64,000 nt of DNA, taken from contig JAVTVX010000002.1 of the NCBI GenBank assembly GCA_033439265.1, forward strand, positions 5,280,001-5,344,000, given 5' to 3'. Made by a program: the position numbers and the translations under genes. Below, piece by piece: positions 33,918 through 49,000 of this stretch. The DNA is from Dillenia suffruticosa (lineage: Eukaryota; Streptophyta; Magnoliopsida; Dilleniales; Dilleniaceae). Position 1 is the first letter of the stretch. Each line of letters starts with the position of its first letter. The notes below the pieces were generated by a model. That model was not told the DNA's origin, did no database searches, and worked only from the letters and a program-made list of their open reading frames with translations.

Positions 33918-35836
33918 TTATTTTATTAGGGTTAGGAGGCTGGGGGGTCTTTGTTTGGCTTTTTGTTATCTGTGTCAAGGTGGTGGTGAGGCTTCTGTCT
34001 TGTTGGTGTTGTATGTCTAATCCTCATTGATTTGTGTTTGTTTCATGATTTTTCCTTGCAGAGATTAAAGTGCCTTTGTTTCTTGATTGGATTTCTTTTG
34101 TACCTTGCTTATTAATTTGTTAATTTTTGTGAGTAGCAAGGGTCAAATCAGGATCATAGTTATTGACATATGGATAAAGAAATAAAATATATATAAAAAA
34201 AGGATATTTGTCTTGTGAAACAAAGATAATGCAAGGGGTCATCATGTTTCATGTCTTTCTCCGACGATCATACGGCTAATTTAGTAAATTTAATAAAATA
34301 AAATATTAAATTTCTTAATATTTAAAATTTAATAATAAAAAAAATCATGCGAGTTATATTTTAAATAGGATTTTTATAAACGTTTAAACCGAATCGAATT
34401 AACGATAAGTTCCGGAAAGTGTTTTATATCCCCCTTCTCCTTGATAATGGCAAAATAGTTATAAATTTTCCAAAATGTAATTGGGGAAGCAAGCCTCGCA
34501 ATTGAAAGAGAATTTTAATATAACAATTTATTAAAATAATGTATTTTAAAAAATTAATTTAACTATAAATAATTATATGAAAAAACAAAGATAAGTTGAA
34601 GGAGAATAAGACAAGCTTACCTAAACAGTTTGGATCTTGATGATGAGAATTACGTTTAAAGCATGTTTTGCAGTAGGTTGCATGGTATCATGTATTAATG
34701 GAAGAAAATGAAGCACCATTGCCAAGGATAAAGAAAAGGAGTTACTCTTTTGATTATTCAAACCTTGGGGGGGGGGATTTTTATATTTCCTCATTGAATA
34801 AGGAGAGGGTGCAAATTCTCTGTGTAGTAATAATCAAATTATTTTAAAATTAAATTAATTAAATATTTATATAACAGTTCATTTAATCTATCATATGCTA
34901 TTACAGGTCTTTACCTACCTATCAAAATTATCATTTAGCTTCTTTCCTCCCAAAATTAGAAGCAAAAAGGGACATTAATTCAGGTGGCATACTAATGATG
35001 TCTTCATTAAGTAGAATTTCTAAAAGTGTCTAACAAAATTTCCCATAAATGAGGATTCAAAACATTAGACATCCGTTATAGGAGGTTATTAGAAGATCTC
35101 TATTTAATAATAAAATTTTGTTACAATCATTTTTTATAATTATAAATCAATAATTTATAAATTTAATAATAGAATATTAAATTCTTTTAATTAAATTTTT
35201 GAATTCCAATTTTGAGAATTAATAAAATATAATAGATGAGTTAACCTTTAAATTGGATTTCATAATTATTTGAACTGAATTATTTGAGTATTCGAATACT
35301 GTTGATCAGTTAAAAAAATATTTTATAATTATTATCTTATAAAATAAAATTTATTTAGATTTATTTTCTATTGTAGTATGAATAACTATTTCTAATTATT
35401 GAGCAAACCAAATACAATCACCAATGATTAGTAGATGAAATGATGTTAAGGGGGAACTAATGACAAATCGAGGACAATATTAGAATGAAAGGAAGAGAAA
35501 CCAAAAAAAAAAAAAAATCTTGGATGGTGGGGGTTGCGGGGGACCAAATCTAATCAGGGAGAAAGTTGATGGGTGAAAAATGCAAGACATTAAAAGTTAA
35601 GTTGCCGTTTGATGTATACGTGTAATCTTTGGGTAATTGCAGATAGAGGCCCCAAGGTGGAAAATATGTGTGAAATAGTCCAAAAAGATTTCACCCGAAG
35701 TCTAGTTGGAAAAATCACCAACGCCGGTTCTGCTGACTCAACTTCAATTGGTCCACGATTACGTTTTGAATCACGACGGGCAACCCCTTTGATTCAATTT
35801 CAATATGAGAGAGCGAGAGGGGGGGAGGGGGAGGGG
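33918..35836. other. Intergenic AT-rich stretch, no gene seen
   Basis: The first 150-200 bp are probably the oleosin 3' untranslated region. The rest is AT-rich with poly-A runs and a poly-G run near 34769. No coding similarity. Confidence 0.5.
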
Positions 35837-35842
35837 GAGAGA

Positions 35843-35885
<43 letters not shown>
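35837..35885 (+). repeat. (GA)n microsatellite before the CAX gene
   Basis: About 24 GA steps with one interruption follow GGGGGA repeats. A (CT)n run lies at 36008-36032. Such tracts are frequent near plant transcription starts; the CAX leader probably begins just after. Confidence 0.85.
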
Positions 35886-35888
<3 letters not shown>

Positions 35889-35949
35889 AGAATGCTGGGA
35901 GCTATTGGTTGTGATGATATGAAAATTGCGCTGCATATGGACAGAGATA

Positions 35950-36570
35950 TGCAATAACTTTCTCCCTTTTCTGCCGTTTTCCTTCTTCGTCTTCTAATTT
36001 TAGTCTTCTCTCTCTCTCTCTCTTTCTCTCTCATGATCAATTGAGTTGGGCCTCAAACCTCTCTTCCGTCACTGTTTCCCTAATATTCTCTTCACATGAT
36101 CAGATCCGTCAAGGTTCGTCTTCATTTTCCCTAATCTTTCATACAAAATCGAATCTAAACCTATTTGATCATTTTTCACATTCTGGGTCAGTTTAATTTT
36201 ACTCAATTATTTATGCAGTTCAACCTATTAGGTCTTTTACACACAATTTATATGCAGGGCAGATTAAAATCTTCTTCTTATTATTATTATTATTTTTCTT
36301 AAAGCGACCATGCTGGTGGGATGGGTTTATCCTGTGATTTGGGACTATGGTTCAATCCCTTAGACTCAAATCTTAGTTGGATTGAGTACATATGAAATTT
36401 TAGTCTGCTCCGTACCGTAAAATCATAATTTTCCCCCAGATTTTGAATGGCTATTCTGTGTTATATGGTTTCTTAGGACAGGGAATGTGGAATGTTTGAT
36501 AAATACCAAGATAAGATTCTTGGTTGGTTGCCGATTTGGTGCCTTCTTGTGTTATGCAACGTGGAAGAGC
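35950..36570 (+). promoter_or_regulatory. Probable CAX 5' untranslated region with a leader intron
   Basis: CT-rich leader sequence runs to TCCGTCAAG followed by a GTTCG donor near 36114. An acceptor TTTCTTAG stands near 36477, after which an exon leads into the ATG at 36571. Leader introns are usual in CAX genes. The exact start and splice sites are inferred. Confidence 0.4.
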
Positions 36571-39500
36571 ATGGATTCCAAGATAAAGTTGGTTGGAGTT
36601 CAGCCTAGCATTGAAGTAAGTTTTATTTTGCTAACTTTTTATTTTATTTCATTTCTATAGCTCGTAGTGGCACCAGAAAAAAAAACAAGTGGTGTTCGAT
36701 TCTAATTTCATAAATAATATGAATTTGTCTACACAAAAAAGTTATGGAATTTGTGACTCTCATATGGTTGCTCTATGTTGCACGATCACTTTATAGAAAT
36801 CAGCATATTTATGTTGTATCCATGTGAGTCACATCCTTTCAACACAACAGACAAAACAAAGCTTTTTAACTTTTAGAATTTATGAAATCTTTTGTAATTT
36901 TTTTACGTAGTCGTGTCTTTATGATATTTCACACCTCAAATTTCACCATTTAGTCATGCCAACTGTATATAGGAAGAATGTCAGAGAATCTTTTGTTGAA
37001 AAAAAAATAAGGGAAGAAAATTATTTACACATTTAATAGGTATGATAAAACATTGGACTTAAATCGGTGAAACAAAATATTGTCTCTTGTTACACACTGC
37101 TTCATAGTTTAAATGGTTAATTTTATTTTTTATTTTTATTATTTTTTTCATTTGATCCGACCAATTTACAGTTTATCTCACACCCTAAGTTTTTGTGGTT
37201 CCTCTGAACTTGTGATGATTTTAACCTCTATTGCCTTTATCAGGCACGTACACCTTCTTTTGTTCCCTTTCAAGTTCAACTATATAATAGCATGTGCAAT
37301 TATTCAGGCTGCCTGTTGTACTCTATATAGTTGCCTATTGAAGTCCAGGCTTTGATAGAGATCTCTTGTATTCTTTTTCTTTTGGCAGATGGGCTCACAG
37401 AATCGGTCAATTCATGAGTTTGATGATGAGAGTCTTTTTAGCCCTGAGATGAATGCCCAAAAGCCACATCCTGGTCACATAGCTGAACTGGCTTTGTCAG
37501 GGGGCCTGCAAATTCGTGATTACAATTCTGTGAGGACTAGTGTTTTAGAGAGTATACACACTGTGATTTTTACGAATAAACTCAACTTTCTTATGCCTTT
37601 TGGCCCTTTAGCAATCCTGATCCATTATGCAACTGGCCACAATGTGAGCTGCATTTATTTGATGTTTATAACTTGTCTGACTCTTGCTGCCTATCAATCA
37701 TCAAAGACAGTTTTCATCATTTCATTTGGGGTGAATTGCAGGGCTGGGTCTTCTTTCTATGCTTATTGGGTATAACTCCTTTGGCAGAGCGTTTAGGTTA
37801 TGCTACAGAGTAAGGATACCATCTTACTGAATGATGCTAATCTTAGATTTGTGAGTCTATCTGTTGAATGACTGATTTGTTTTGATTTTTCTAATACAGG
37901 CAGCTTGCTTTCTACACAGGGCCTACAGGTAAAATTTCTTTTTGTATCTTAGTGTTAGTTAAGAGTCTTTCTCCTTTTAAATTGCTGATCTTTGGAGTTT
38001 TTGGGTGTTGTTGGCTATTTTTAAGTTTAACGAGTCATTTCCGGTTGGGAGTTAGTGTGTGCCATGCTATGTTGCATGGATACTTCTTGGAAATGAGTGC
38101 TTCCATATCCGATGCGACATATGCCCTTTGGACGTACAATACCTTTGAACTTAGTGTAGGATTTTTAGAATCTTGTCATATCGTTGTATTTGTGTCTTTC
38201 CTACATAGATGTAACATGATGTTCTTTTTATATGCAAGCCTATATTAACCTTTTAGAATAGAAGTTCTATGTGTTATATGCATAGACAGCTTGTTCATCT
38301 CTACGGAATTTAGGTGAATAAAATCATGGCCTCTTTCACTTGTAATGTTAAGTCTTGGTTCATATGTTGCTCAAACTAAGCTGGTGACAAATGTAATGCT
38401 ATTAATTGCATCTCCAATTAGTGAAATGAATGATTAAAGCTAGGCCTATGAATTGAAGTCAATACAAGTCATAGTGTCCCTTGTATGCATATGGTTATTG
38501 GTATGTGTCTTTCATTGACCAGAAACCCCATATCAAATAGATTTTTTTCTTACTAGAAAACCAAATAAAATAATTTGCAAGAATTGTAAACAATACTAGG
38601 TGAGAGTTTAATGACAACATAAATTAGTGGTACTAGATCTACATATTAGGAGGTGGAAGAAGACGTCTAATAGACGAGGTACGAGTACAATTAAATTGTG
38701 GATTCTACAAGGGTGAAAATAATAGTATTTAAAGAGAGGTTGATAATGGAAGCAAATTGGAATCTAGATGTGAAAACTAGTGCTATGTGGGACAAAATGG
38801 AAGTGGGTATCATTAAAGTAGCAAAGGAGGTGTTTGGAGATTCTAAAGGAAGTGGATGTTATAGAAAAGACAGTTGGTGATGGGATGAGATCATTCAAGA
38901 AAAGAAGAGGCAAAAGTTGCAACAGAAGTGAAGAATAAAGCATATGAGAACCTATACCATAAAGTAGGAAAAAAAGAGGGCAATTTATATATATAAACTA
39001 GTTAGGTAAGAGAGAAAATTAAGAGATCCAAATTTAGGTAAATGTATCAAAGATGAATGTCATAGTAAAAGATAAGAATATAATAGAACATTGTAGAAGT
39101 TATTTCAATAAATTATTTAATAACAATTATAGAAATTACAGGGGAACCTAAAGCCAGTCATGTAGCCGACAACTATTGGTATATAAGAAGTATCCATAAA
39201 CTTGAAGTAAAACAATCTTTGAGAAAGATGAAAATAGGAAAATTCATGGGGCTAAGCAAGAATCCAATTGAAGTTTCGAAATATTAGGGGGTGAGGGAGG
39301 GGTAGTGTTGTTGACTAAACTACGCAACAAGATAATTAAGGTTAGTCAAATGCCGGATTAGTGGAAAAGTATCCTAGTACCAATATATAAGAACCTTTGT
39401 GATATTCAAAACAGTTCAAATTATAGAGTTATTAAGCTAACGAAAAATATTATTAAACTTGGGGGGAGAATAATAAAATCTGGGATAAGGAAAGAAACAA

Positions 39501-42500
39501 ATGTTTTTGACAATTAATTTGGTTTTACACCAAGTAGGTCAATTATCGATGTTATCTTTCTTAGTTAGACATTTAATGAAAACATATAGCAAAAAAAAAA
39601 AAAAAATGATTTACATATTGATTTCACTGATTTGAAGAAAAGGATACAATCGAGTACTTAAAAAAGTAATGTGGAAAATTCTAGAACGCAAAGGAGTATC
39701 CACAAGTTATATGAATCTAATTAAGGATATGCATAATGAAGCAATAGTATAAAAAATAATGAAACAAAACAATATCTAATCACTGTACGTGTCCACCAAG
39801 GATCATCGCAAAGAATTTTTTTATTTATTTTCCCCCTTGTATTAGTAAAGCATAATCTCATGGGTGATATTTAGAATGACATTCTTTGGTGTATGTATGT
39901 GCACAATCTTGTATGAGTTGATGAGAGTAAACAAGGTTTGAATCGAAACTTAGAAAAATGTCGCGATGCTATAGAATCAAAAGGTTCTAAAACTAATATA
40001 GAAAAAAATTGAGTACATGGAATGTAATTTTTGTATAAAAAATGAATTTGGATGAAAACTTTGTAAAAATTTAAGGGAGAAGAAGTGCATAATATAGATA
40101 ACTTTTTTTAATATTTTTTACTTAAGATATATTGTTTTAAAAAATGGAATATTGATGATGATGTTGGAAATAAGAGTAGAGTGGGGTGGATGGAATGGAG
40201 AAGAGAGTTCAGATGTTACATGATGTTTATTTTTTAGAACTGCAATAGCATTAACCATGCTTTATTGGACAAAGTGTTGAACAATTAAAAATCAACATAC
40301 ACAGAAAATATGTTTAGTGTGGATGAGAATATTGAGGAAGATGAGTGGAATAACAAGAAATTACAAAATTAGAAATGAGAAAGTTAAACTTAGGAGTAGA
40401 GCCAATCATAGATAACACGAGAAAAAATAGATTTAGATGGTTTGGTCATATTTCGAAAAGATCACCTAATGTTTTTGTTAGAAGAAGTGGTGGTATGTAA
40501 GCACTCAAGTTGAAAATATACAAAGAATAATCGGAAAACTTTAGAGAACTCTAAAATAGGTGTTAAAATATGATATGAAAGTGCTGAGTTAACTAGTGAC
40601 ATGGCTTTTGATGGAGTTCAATGAAACAGACGGATGCATTTAATCAAGCTTAGTTAAATTGCATTTATGGTTTAGTTGAGTTGTATAATTGCAAGGATCA
40701 GATGTTGAGTACTATATGCAATATTTCATACTTTCCACCATAGTTTTACCGGTGTTTTCTTCATATATACATCTGTTCTCTTCATGAAAAACAATGCTTG
40801 AGACTAGTATCATGTGTTCTCCCCCATGGTGGTGATTTGTGGTCTGAATTGTCAAAATCAACAATCCCAACAAAGAAAAGCGTCAAATTTTTCTGACAGA
40901 TTTTAGATAAAATCGAAAGTAAAGGTATTGGGTATGAAGAAAAGAACATCTTTTCTTTGTTTTCTACTTCTACACAGTTGTTGTTGGGTTTTTTTGGGGG
41001 GGGACATGAGTTGTTGACACCAAGAGATCTCGAGCATCGGATGCCATAGAGCCTCAAATTTGACATAAATCCACATAGGGTTCTTTGAAATATGATGAAT
41101 TTGATTTCTTAGAGGTCAAGTTTGGTAGAAATTGATGATAAGCTAAAGCCCAAACATTCATGGCAAGAAGAGAGAGAACAAAGAGTTTTTACAAGACGAG
41201 ATAAGTTGGGGGAAAGAGAAAAAAGAGTTGAAGAGTCAAACTGTAATTTGGTGGGAGAGATAAGTCATGCTTGATTATTAACATCAAAGTTAGTCGTGTG
41301 ACTTGAAAGGCGTGTTTTTTCTTTTTGTAATTTAAATTTTTGGCTTAGAGTAATTCTTGATATGACTTGAATTTTTTATTTTATTTTATTTTATTTTATT
41401 AATGTTTGATTACATGATAAGGCCTCTTTTGGTTTTCTTTTTTTCTCCTCCTTTTTTTTTTCTTTTTTCTTTTTCTTTGGAATATGCAACTATCTAAATT
41501 TGAATGGGCTATATCTTCTGTCTTTTACTTTCTAAATAAAGCAAGATGCACAAAATAACTCATTAGCAAAAGTTGTTAATCAAACACCTCTTCTTCAAAG
41601 AACCCCCTTCCCCCCAAAAAATGCAGAAAAAAGCTATTAGCCAGAATCGGAGTTGCTTATCAGTAATGTAATGTATATATGCATTGCCTGCCATCCAAAT
41701 GCATAGTAACTAATGAACTGCAAACCCAAATAGCAGTCAAACTAACCCTACCCAATATCATACTGTGTACATGGTACCATACCCTTACCCTGTACTGTAA
41801 CAAACCGTGATCCTGGTGTCATTGCTTGAAACTGTCAACTGCAGTAAATGCTTTATATGCATATCTTTCTGTTAAATGAGCTACATTGATATAAGGATGG
41901 GTAGTAGAAGTGATGATCTACTTGTTCTTACGTTGAGTTCATCTATAGAACCTTAGGCTGTAGACTAGTGAACAATATTTGATATGAGTCATTGCTTGGT
42001 GGTACTGAATCTGCATTGAGTATCCATGAGGCAGATTGTTAAGTGTAATGCTATTCTTTTTAGCGTGATGGGGAGGTTGATTCGTAAATTACAATGAAGG
42101 AAGGAGAGTGTCTTAAATATCTTCCGGAAGCTGTAGAGGGACTAGTGGAACTCCTAAGCAAAGGCTTTCTCCTTGTGCAATTTGTTCCTTCATAGGAGGA
42201 AGAAGAGGGGTGGATGTGAATGTTGAACTGGAAAAGTCTGTGTGTGGTAATGAAGAACATGGATTGGTTTGAAAAAGGCTTGGGGTGTTGATCTAGGGGA
42301 TTGAAAGCAAGGCTTGAAAGTAACAAGAAGTGGGAGGTTTCTCTTCTAGGGCCATATCATGGGGCAAGGGGGGTATTAAAATGACTAATGAACTAAAGCT
42401 GTTAAAATGGACGATCAGTTAGGATGAAAGAGAAGTCTCAGGTGCTGTTGGTGTGTAGAGGAGTAGGGAATGGGATTGTTAGTGGTCCATATTGAGACCC

Positions 42501-45500
42501 ACAATCATTACAACAAAGATGAGGGGGAAGAATGATCATAGTAAAAGATTTGTGATAAAAGGATGTTTTAAAATAGTGGAAAGTGGACATCAAATGCCTT
42601 GGATAACCAAAATATGTCTGGGACAAGGGAGTGATTCATAGCATTTGGGGTTAGTGTGTGTGTCATTTGCAACCTTAGGAGGAAAGATGTGGTGGAAGTT
42701 ATGGAGATGCTAGGCAGTGACTAGTCCAGTGTGACATTAGATGGATTTTTTAAGGGGTTTATGGCCTCAAGATGGGATTGAGAGGGATGTGGTGGAGTGG
42801 CTTGTCTGTGGATTGTGATGCGAGACAAATGGAGTGAGGCTTGTGTGGCTGGTTTTGTTGGTGAACCCTAATGAAAGAAGTCCAGTGAGGGAGCAAACTG
42901 TGTGTCCAGAAAAATTTCTTGATTTTGTGAGATACAGTGCTTTTCTGGTATGAGAAGATCACTTGCCCTATGTAAAATCAAATGTTGATGCGTAGTGTAG
43001 ACCTACATGAGATTGCCATCCCATTCAAATAAACATGGAAAGTCTGCATAGGTCCCTAAGTTTGTTTCCCTTTCGAGGAGGTTTTAATTAGCTAGCTAAA
43101 CAATTGTGGAATGATTTTGTAATGGAAGCATCAATTAAATTTCAGTTTACCTGCCATTAAAGAAGGGTATCAATGCAATGCCAATACCAATATGGCTTGT
43201 GACCCAGGGAAGGGGGATGCTGCAGTTGTGAAGGTCATGGTGGGGCATAAAACATAAAATTAAAATTCGAGGTAGAGAATGAATTCATACATTCTTGTTG
43301 TCTGTAAAAGCACCTACAGTTGGTTCTCTTTATCTCTCTCTCTCTCTCTCTAATATATATTTGTATATGTGTATTCTCTGTACAATTGGTCAAAGCCCTT
43401 GAGGGCTTTGTCTCGCGCCTCTCTGAGGTGATAAGCTTAAGAGGGGATGGGGTGGAGGTGTTTAACTAACACTGTTCCATGTTCCCCTGGCACTTAGGCC
43501 TTTTTTTTTAAAGAATTTTTTTTTTCATTTTTTTATGCACAAAAAGTCTTTAACCAAAAAAAAAACAAGAAAATCTGATTTTTTTTTCTATTTTTGGTGG
43601 CTAATTACAACAACAACAACAACAAATCGATCCTTAATCCCAATAATTTGGGGTTGGCAATTTGAGAGACAAATTTGGAAATAATTAAAAAAAGAAAAAT
43701 AAATAAATAAATAAATAAGTAATATATATATATATATATATATATCTAAAATACGTTAGTTTAATTTGTGCAGATTCTTTTACGCTACTCATTCCTATCT
43801 AAGGTCATCTTCTCATCTAAACCCTTAACTATCATGTCTTTACGAATAACTTACATTCAAGTTTTCAACGGTCTACCGTTATATTTTACTAAATCTCATA
43901 TATTTAAATTCTCGGTTCTCCTAAACGGTGTGTTCTTAGTTTTTCTTTGCACATATCCAAATCATCTCAGACGACATTCTCGCATTTTATCCACAATTGA
44001 ATTAATTCCCAACCTGTTACGAATATCTTCATTTCTAATTCTATCTCTTCTAGTTTTGTTACACATCCATCTAAACATTCTCATTTGTTGTTATTTAATG
44101 GCTCAACACTCAGTACCATACAATAGTGTAGGTCTAACCGCGATTTTATAGAATTTTTCCTTAAACTTTGTTTTGGTGGCTACCTACCATTGCTTAATAA
44201 TGCACCATTTCTTTCATGTCTACCGGAGGCCTAGACAATGGGACTCCTTATTGCCTTTCCTTTTGTTTCAAGAATATGATATTCTCTCTCAAATCTTAGT
44301 TGGTTCGAGGGTTTTGAGGTGGGTCGGAGTAATAAAAATTGCATGGGAATCTCTCAATTTTTGTTTATAGATAATACAATATCTTTTGTGATGTAAGATT
44401 CAACAGATTCTTTGCTCAACATTCTCTTCCTTTTCTTAAGTGTTTACTTGTCAAAAAGTGTAAGGGTCCTAGTATGCGGAATGGTAATTGTGATCTTTTG
44501 GTTAACACTTTGGGTTGCTGGACATGGAGTTTTCCTTTCTTTACTTGGGCTTTTCCTTGGGTGGTGAAACACAATGATGATGGGCGCTTGATAACCTTCC
44601 CTTTCCTTGGGATGCAGTGGTGCAAAGATGGGGAGGAAGTTGGAGAAATGGAAGAGAACTTCTGTTTTGAAGGGAGGGATATTTGCATATAAGGAGTTCG
44701 GGCATAATATTGGAGGTGGGGTTTAGTAGAGTTCTACTGGGGAAGTGACTATGGAGGTTATAATGGTGGAGTTATGTTAGAAGGTAGGTGATTGTGGCTA
44801 AATGGTTTAAAAGATAAGGGGTGGATGGTACTATTCATCTCACTAACTTGTGGGCTGGCTGTTTGAAAGTCCATTGGGAAAAAGGTTGGGGAGATTCTCT
44901 AGGAATTTGCACTTTATGGTGGGAGATAGCATTCCATTTTCTTTTTCTTTTCCTCTCCCTCCATTCCTCTTTCTGGAATGTTTTGTGCAGTCCTACTACA
45001 TCAAGGATTGCCTATTCTCTTTTGTATAGAAAGAAATAACGTTGTAGTGGTTTTGTTTTGTTGCAATGTATGTTGGAGAGTCCAGCCAAGGGAGAGAAGA
45101 TGTGGTGGTGTGGAAGGGGAATAAGTGGGGTTGTTCCATGTTCGAGGTTTCTATAGGACTTTCCTAAAAGAGCTTTTTGTTGATAGTCATCCTCCTTTCC
45201 CTTAGAGAGCAGTTTGTAGGAGTTCCGACCCCTTAAAAGGTGGCCTTTTTTCCTTGGCAGGAAGCTGTATGATGTAGAATCTTAAGAGAATCTTGGAGTC
45301 ACTTTGGTGCATAGATGCTCCCTTTGTCAGAAGGTGGTGGTAACAGTGGATCGCTTGTTGCTTCAGTGGACTGGTATTTTGTCATCGGTTGTGTTCTCAA
45401 TGCTTCATATGGATTGGGCGCCTTCTAAAGATTTTTATCGTGAGTTATGGGCTTGGTGGGATGGCAAGTGTTGATGTGTTTTTGAAGAAGAAGATGATTG

Positions 45501-46002
45501 GATGGTGCGAAGGGAGATGAACATGATTTAAGGGTACAAAAATGTTCCTTTCTAATCTTTTGTATTCAAATGGCTTGTGCGACTTCATGTTTGGGTCTGT
45601 TGTTTTCATTTATGTCTGGATAGGAGATTGCTTCTTCAAGTTGTGAGGGTGGCACCCCTTTGGTGCGTCTTTATGCTAGTTTCTCTTTCAAAACTGGAAC
45701 AATATTTTGATGTGAAGATTTTTTTTTTTTTTTTTTTTTTTGGGATTCTTTATGAGTTTTAAGTGCCATTTTATTCTTTAAGGTATCGTTTTCCCATTAT
45801 CTGACTGAGTTTGTAGGATACATTTTGCTTTCCTCATGATAGCTTGCTCCTATTACTATACGTGGTATTAGTTTTCCTTGTTACACTTCTCACAGCTGGA
45901 TTTGTTATACGTGTGCGATGTGCCATGTGTGTGTTACAGTGCATTTTTTTTCTTCGTTTTCATTAGAATCCTTTCCCTTGTGTGTGTATACATTTTTGTG
46001 TT

Positions 46003-46040
<38 letters not shown>

Positions 46041-49000
46041 TTACTGTGCATTTTTTTTTCCTTTGTTTTCATTACAACCCCTTCCCTGGTGGGTGTGTGT
46101 GTGTGTGTGTGTATGTATATGTATATACATATTACATATGTGAGAGAGAGATGTAAAGAGAGAGTCTGCCTGATGACCCCCACCGTCAACTGAACAAGTA
46201 ATGGCTATGCTATGACCTAGTGGTTTGCACTTTCTGAAAAGTAGCCTGTTTATGCAGTACTGACATCCTTGGGTTACTTTCAGCAGTTGAATCCTGGTTG
46301 TAAAAGTTGATTTCTGGCAAGCTTGGCTTAGTTGATTATTTTCTTTTGCTTTACTTTGTACAATCGAACATTCGGTAATTGTTGAAAATTCCTAAACTCA
46401 TGCAGGATATGCTGCTTAGTAGGTTCAATTTTAGCAGTTGTTGCCATGTTTGCTATGTTTTATATTTCCCAACTATACCCCAAAGGCAACTTTTTCATGA
46501 AATGCTATTCATTTCTTGTTGCACATGTCTGTTTTTACTATTACGATTGGAACTTGGGGCCACTTAGTGGGGCTTTTGTCATGAACTGATGTTTGTGCCC
46601 ATAACATGATTTCATAGCAGATTATTCTCTTATATTTTATTGTGATTTTCAGTTGGGGGCCTTCTAAACGCAACATTCGGAAATGCAACAGAACTTATTA
46701 TAGCCATCTATGCATTGAAAAGGGGGATGATTCGAGTTGTTCAGCAGTCATTACTTGGATCAATTCTGTCAAATATGTTACTAGTTCTTGGTTGTGCATT
46801 CTTCTGTGGTGGTATTGTTTTCTATAATAAGGAACAAGTGTTTAACAAGGTCCATGATTCTCCATTTTGTTTGTTTACATTTCTGTTTTTACCCAAGGAT
46901 CATTCAACTTTTTGATTTTAGCTAATAGATATTTTATGCAGGGAAATGCTGTTATGAACTCAGGATTGCTGCTGATGGCAGTAATGGGACTACTTTTTCC
47001 TGCTGTTCTCCACTCCACACACACGGAGGTGCATTTTGGGAAGTCAGAACTGGCTCTTTCTCGGTTTAGTAGCTGTATCATGCTTATAGCATATGGTGCC
47101 TTTCTTTTCTTCCAGTTGAAGAACCAGCAGCAGAGTTCATATGCTCCTCTTAATGAGGTTGTCCTCTTATGTACAAAATACTTTTACCTTTGTTCCCTAG
47201 TGGAAATAATTCAATTAGGTGATAATATAAGTTAGAAAGTTATGTTTCTCTAATTTTATTGTTGGCTTTGGATGCTGATGATATGTTTGCATTGTAGCAT
47301 TTCTTTCTCGATTTTTAGATTTCTCCATGCACTCACTACTGCAATTTTCTGCACCCCCCCAAAAACAACCAGTGATCTTGGAAGTGTTGGTACTGGTTTG
47401 TTCTCGGTATGTCAGAATAAAGATGGTAGGATTTTCAGAAACCAATAGGTTCCTAGTTCGCTTAAGTGAGACAAGATTGTTCTTTATGCTTCCTAATGGT
47501 GCAATGGTAGCTCTCAAAACCTATACTTTGGATGCTGTGAAATTGGATTGGAGTGCTTTAATTCTTTAGTTTTCGTCTATTTCCTTCATGCTTTGATGTT
47601 CTTATCTTTTTATATTTGTAAAAGAGGATTTCTTGTCCTCCTTGACTTACAATTCTTTTCATCTTCATAAATGATACATAAAGTATTGTAGTATATAGCC
47701 CTAGGATTTGACTATGACAGTTGTTTTATGGGGAATTGATTTAAGAATAGGGAATCATTCATTCAACAGATCTTGTAATCTGAGCTGAAAGAAACTTCTT
47801 TTTTGTTTGGATGGTGTTAACCCCTGTAATTTGCCTTGTAAGTGTTTACACTATCCAAGTCAATTCTATTTTCCAGCATATGTGCTCTGTTAAGAACTGG
47901 GTTAAGTAAAGAAGTTTGGTAACCATATGGTAGAAAAATTACATTGGAAGCATTGCATCTGTTCTTTTTCCCCCTTTTTTTAAAGAGATGTCAGTGGAAT
48001 GCTGCAGAAGTGGTTTAACATATAAAAAATTGTTTTCCAGTCAAACCTACAACTTGATTTGTGGGAAAGCTTGACTGTGTGAAGGAATACTTAGTGGAAA
48101 CATTTCAAACCACAAAAGGTTCATGGGAGTGATATTAAATCACATGGTGACAATTTGAATCTGATCCAAATGACAGGTAAACTTTACCTAAAACTTGTAG
48201 AGAAGAGGGAAAGCCTTTTGTTGGGAAGCATATGATGTGAAAGGGACTGGATCTTATTTAGCAGGCTATTTCTGTATTCTATCTATTCTCAAAGAAATCA
48301 TGGAGGTTGTAACTGAGATGTTGATCAAGGTGATGGATGGAACACGAGATACATAGCGGTTTGCAATATTCCATTGGATGCTTTTTGATGATACCATCTA
48401 CTTTGTTGTTTTATTTTTCTTTCTTTCTTTTATTATTATTTTTTTTAATATCTGAGATGGCATAGATTCGTTTGTATTGCTTGTTGCATTTGTGTTTTTT
48501 ACCTGTTGTTTCACTGGAATTTGATGGAAAGAAGCAGTTTATTTTTCTTAGAGATGGTGCTGATTAAGTCAGAGCTTTTTGGGATGCCAAGTTGGTGATT
48601 CTTTGTAGATCTAATTTGATCTCTCTCTCTCTCCCTCTCTCTCTAAGTTATAGTGTGTCATACTAAAGATAAGATGTGAGGCTCCATCACAGAAGTTTTG
48701 ACCATGGGTAGTTGGAATCTATATTAACTATTAATGCACGTGTGGTTGTGTGAGGGTGTAATTTAAAGAGAAAATAAAAGATAATTATTTGTTACCGAGA
48801 GAAAAATGAAAACTACTATGAGACCAAAACTCCAGATACAGATACACAAAGTTAGAGGCCATTACTTGTTTACTTGTTTGTTTTTATTTTGCCATTATTC
48901 TTGCTTTTTTACTGCATATGTATCCTTGAATTGCTTCGGCTGTTATTAGATTGTGAATTTTCTTCTACTAGATTTTTTGCATTAATGTGATGTTTCTAAT

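Noticed and set aside
35609-36040. Open frames across the (GA)n tract before CAX
   Set aside because: They are dominated by Arg-Glu or Leu-Ser dipeptides from the microsatellite.
45577-46189. Open frames in CAX intron 4 around the microsatellites
   Set aside because: They contain simple-sequence translations and no domain. The intron is spliced between in-frame CAX exons.
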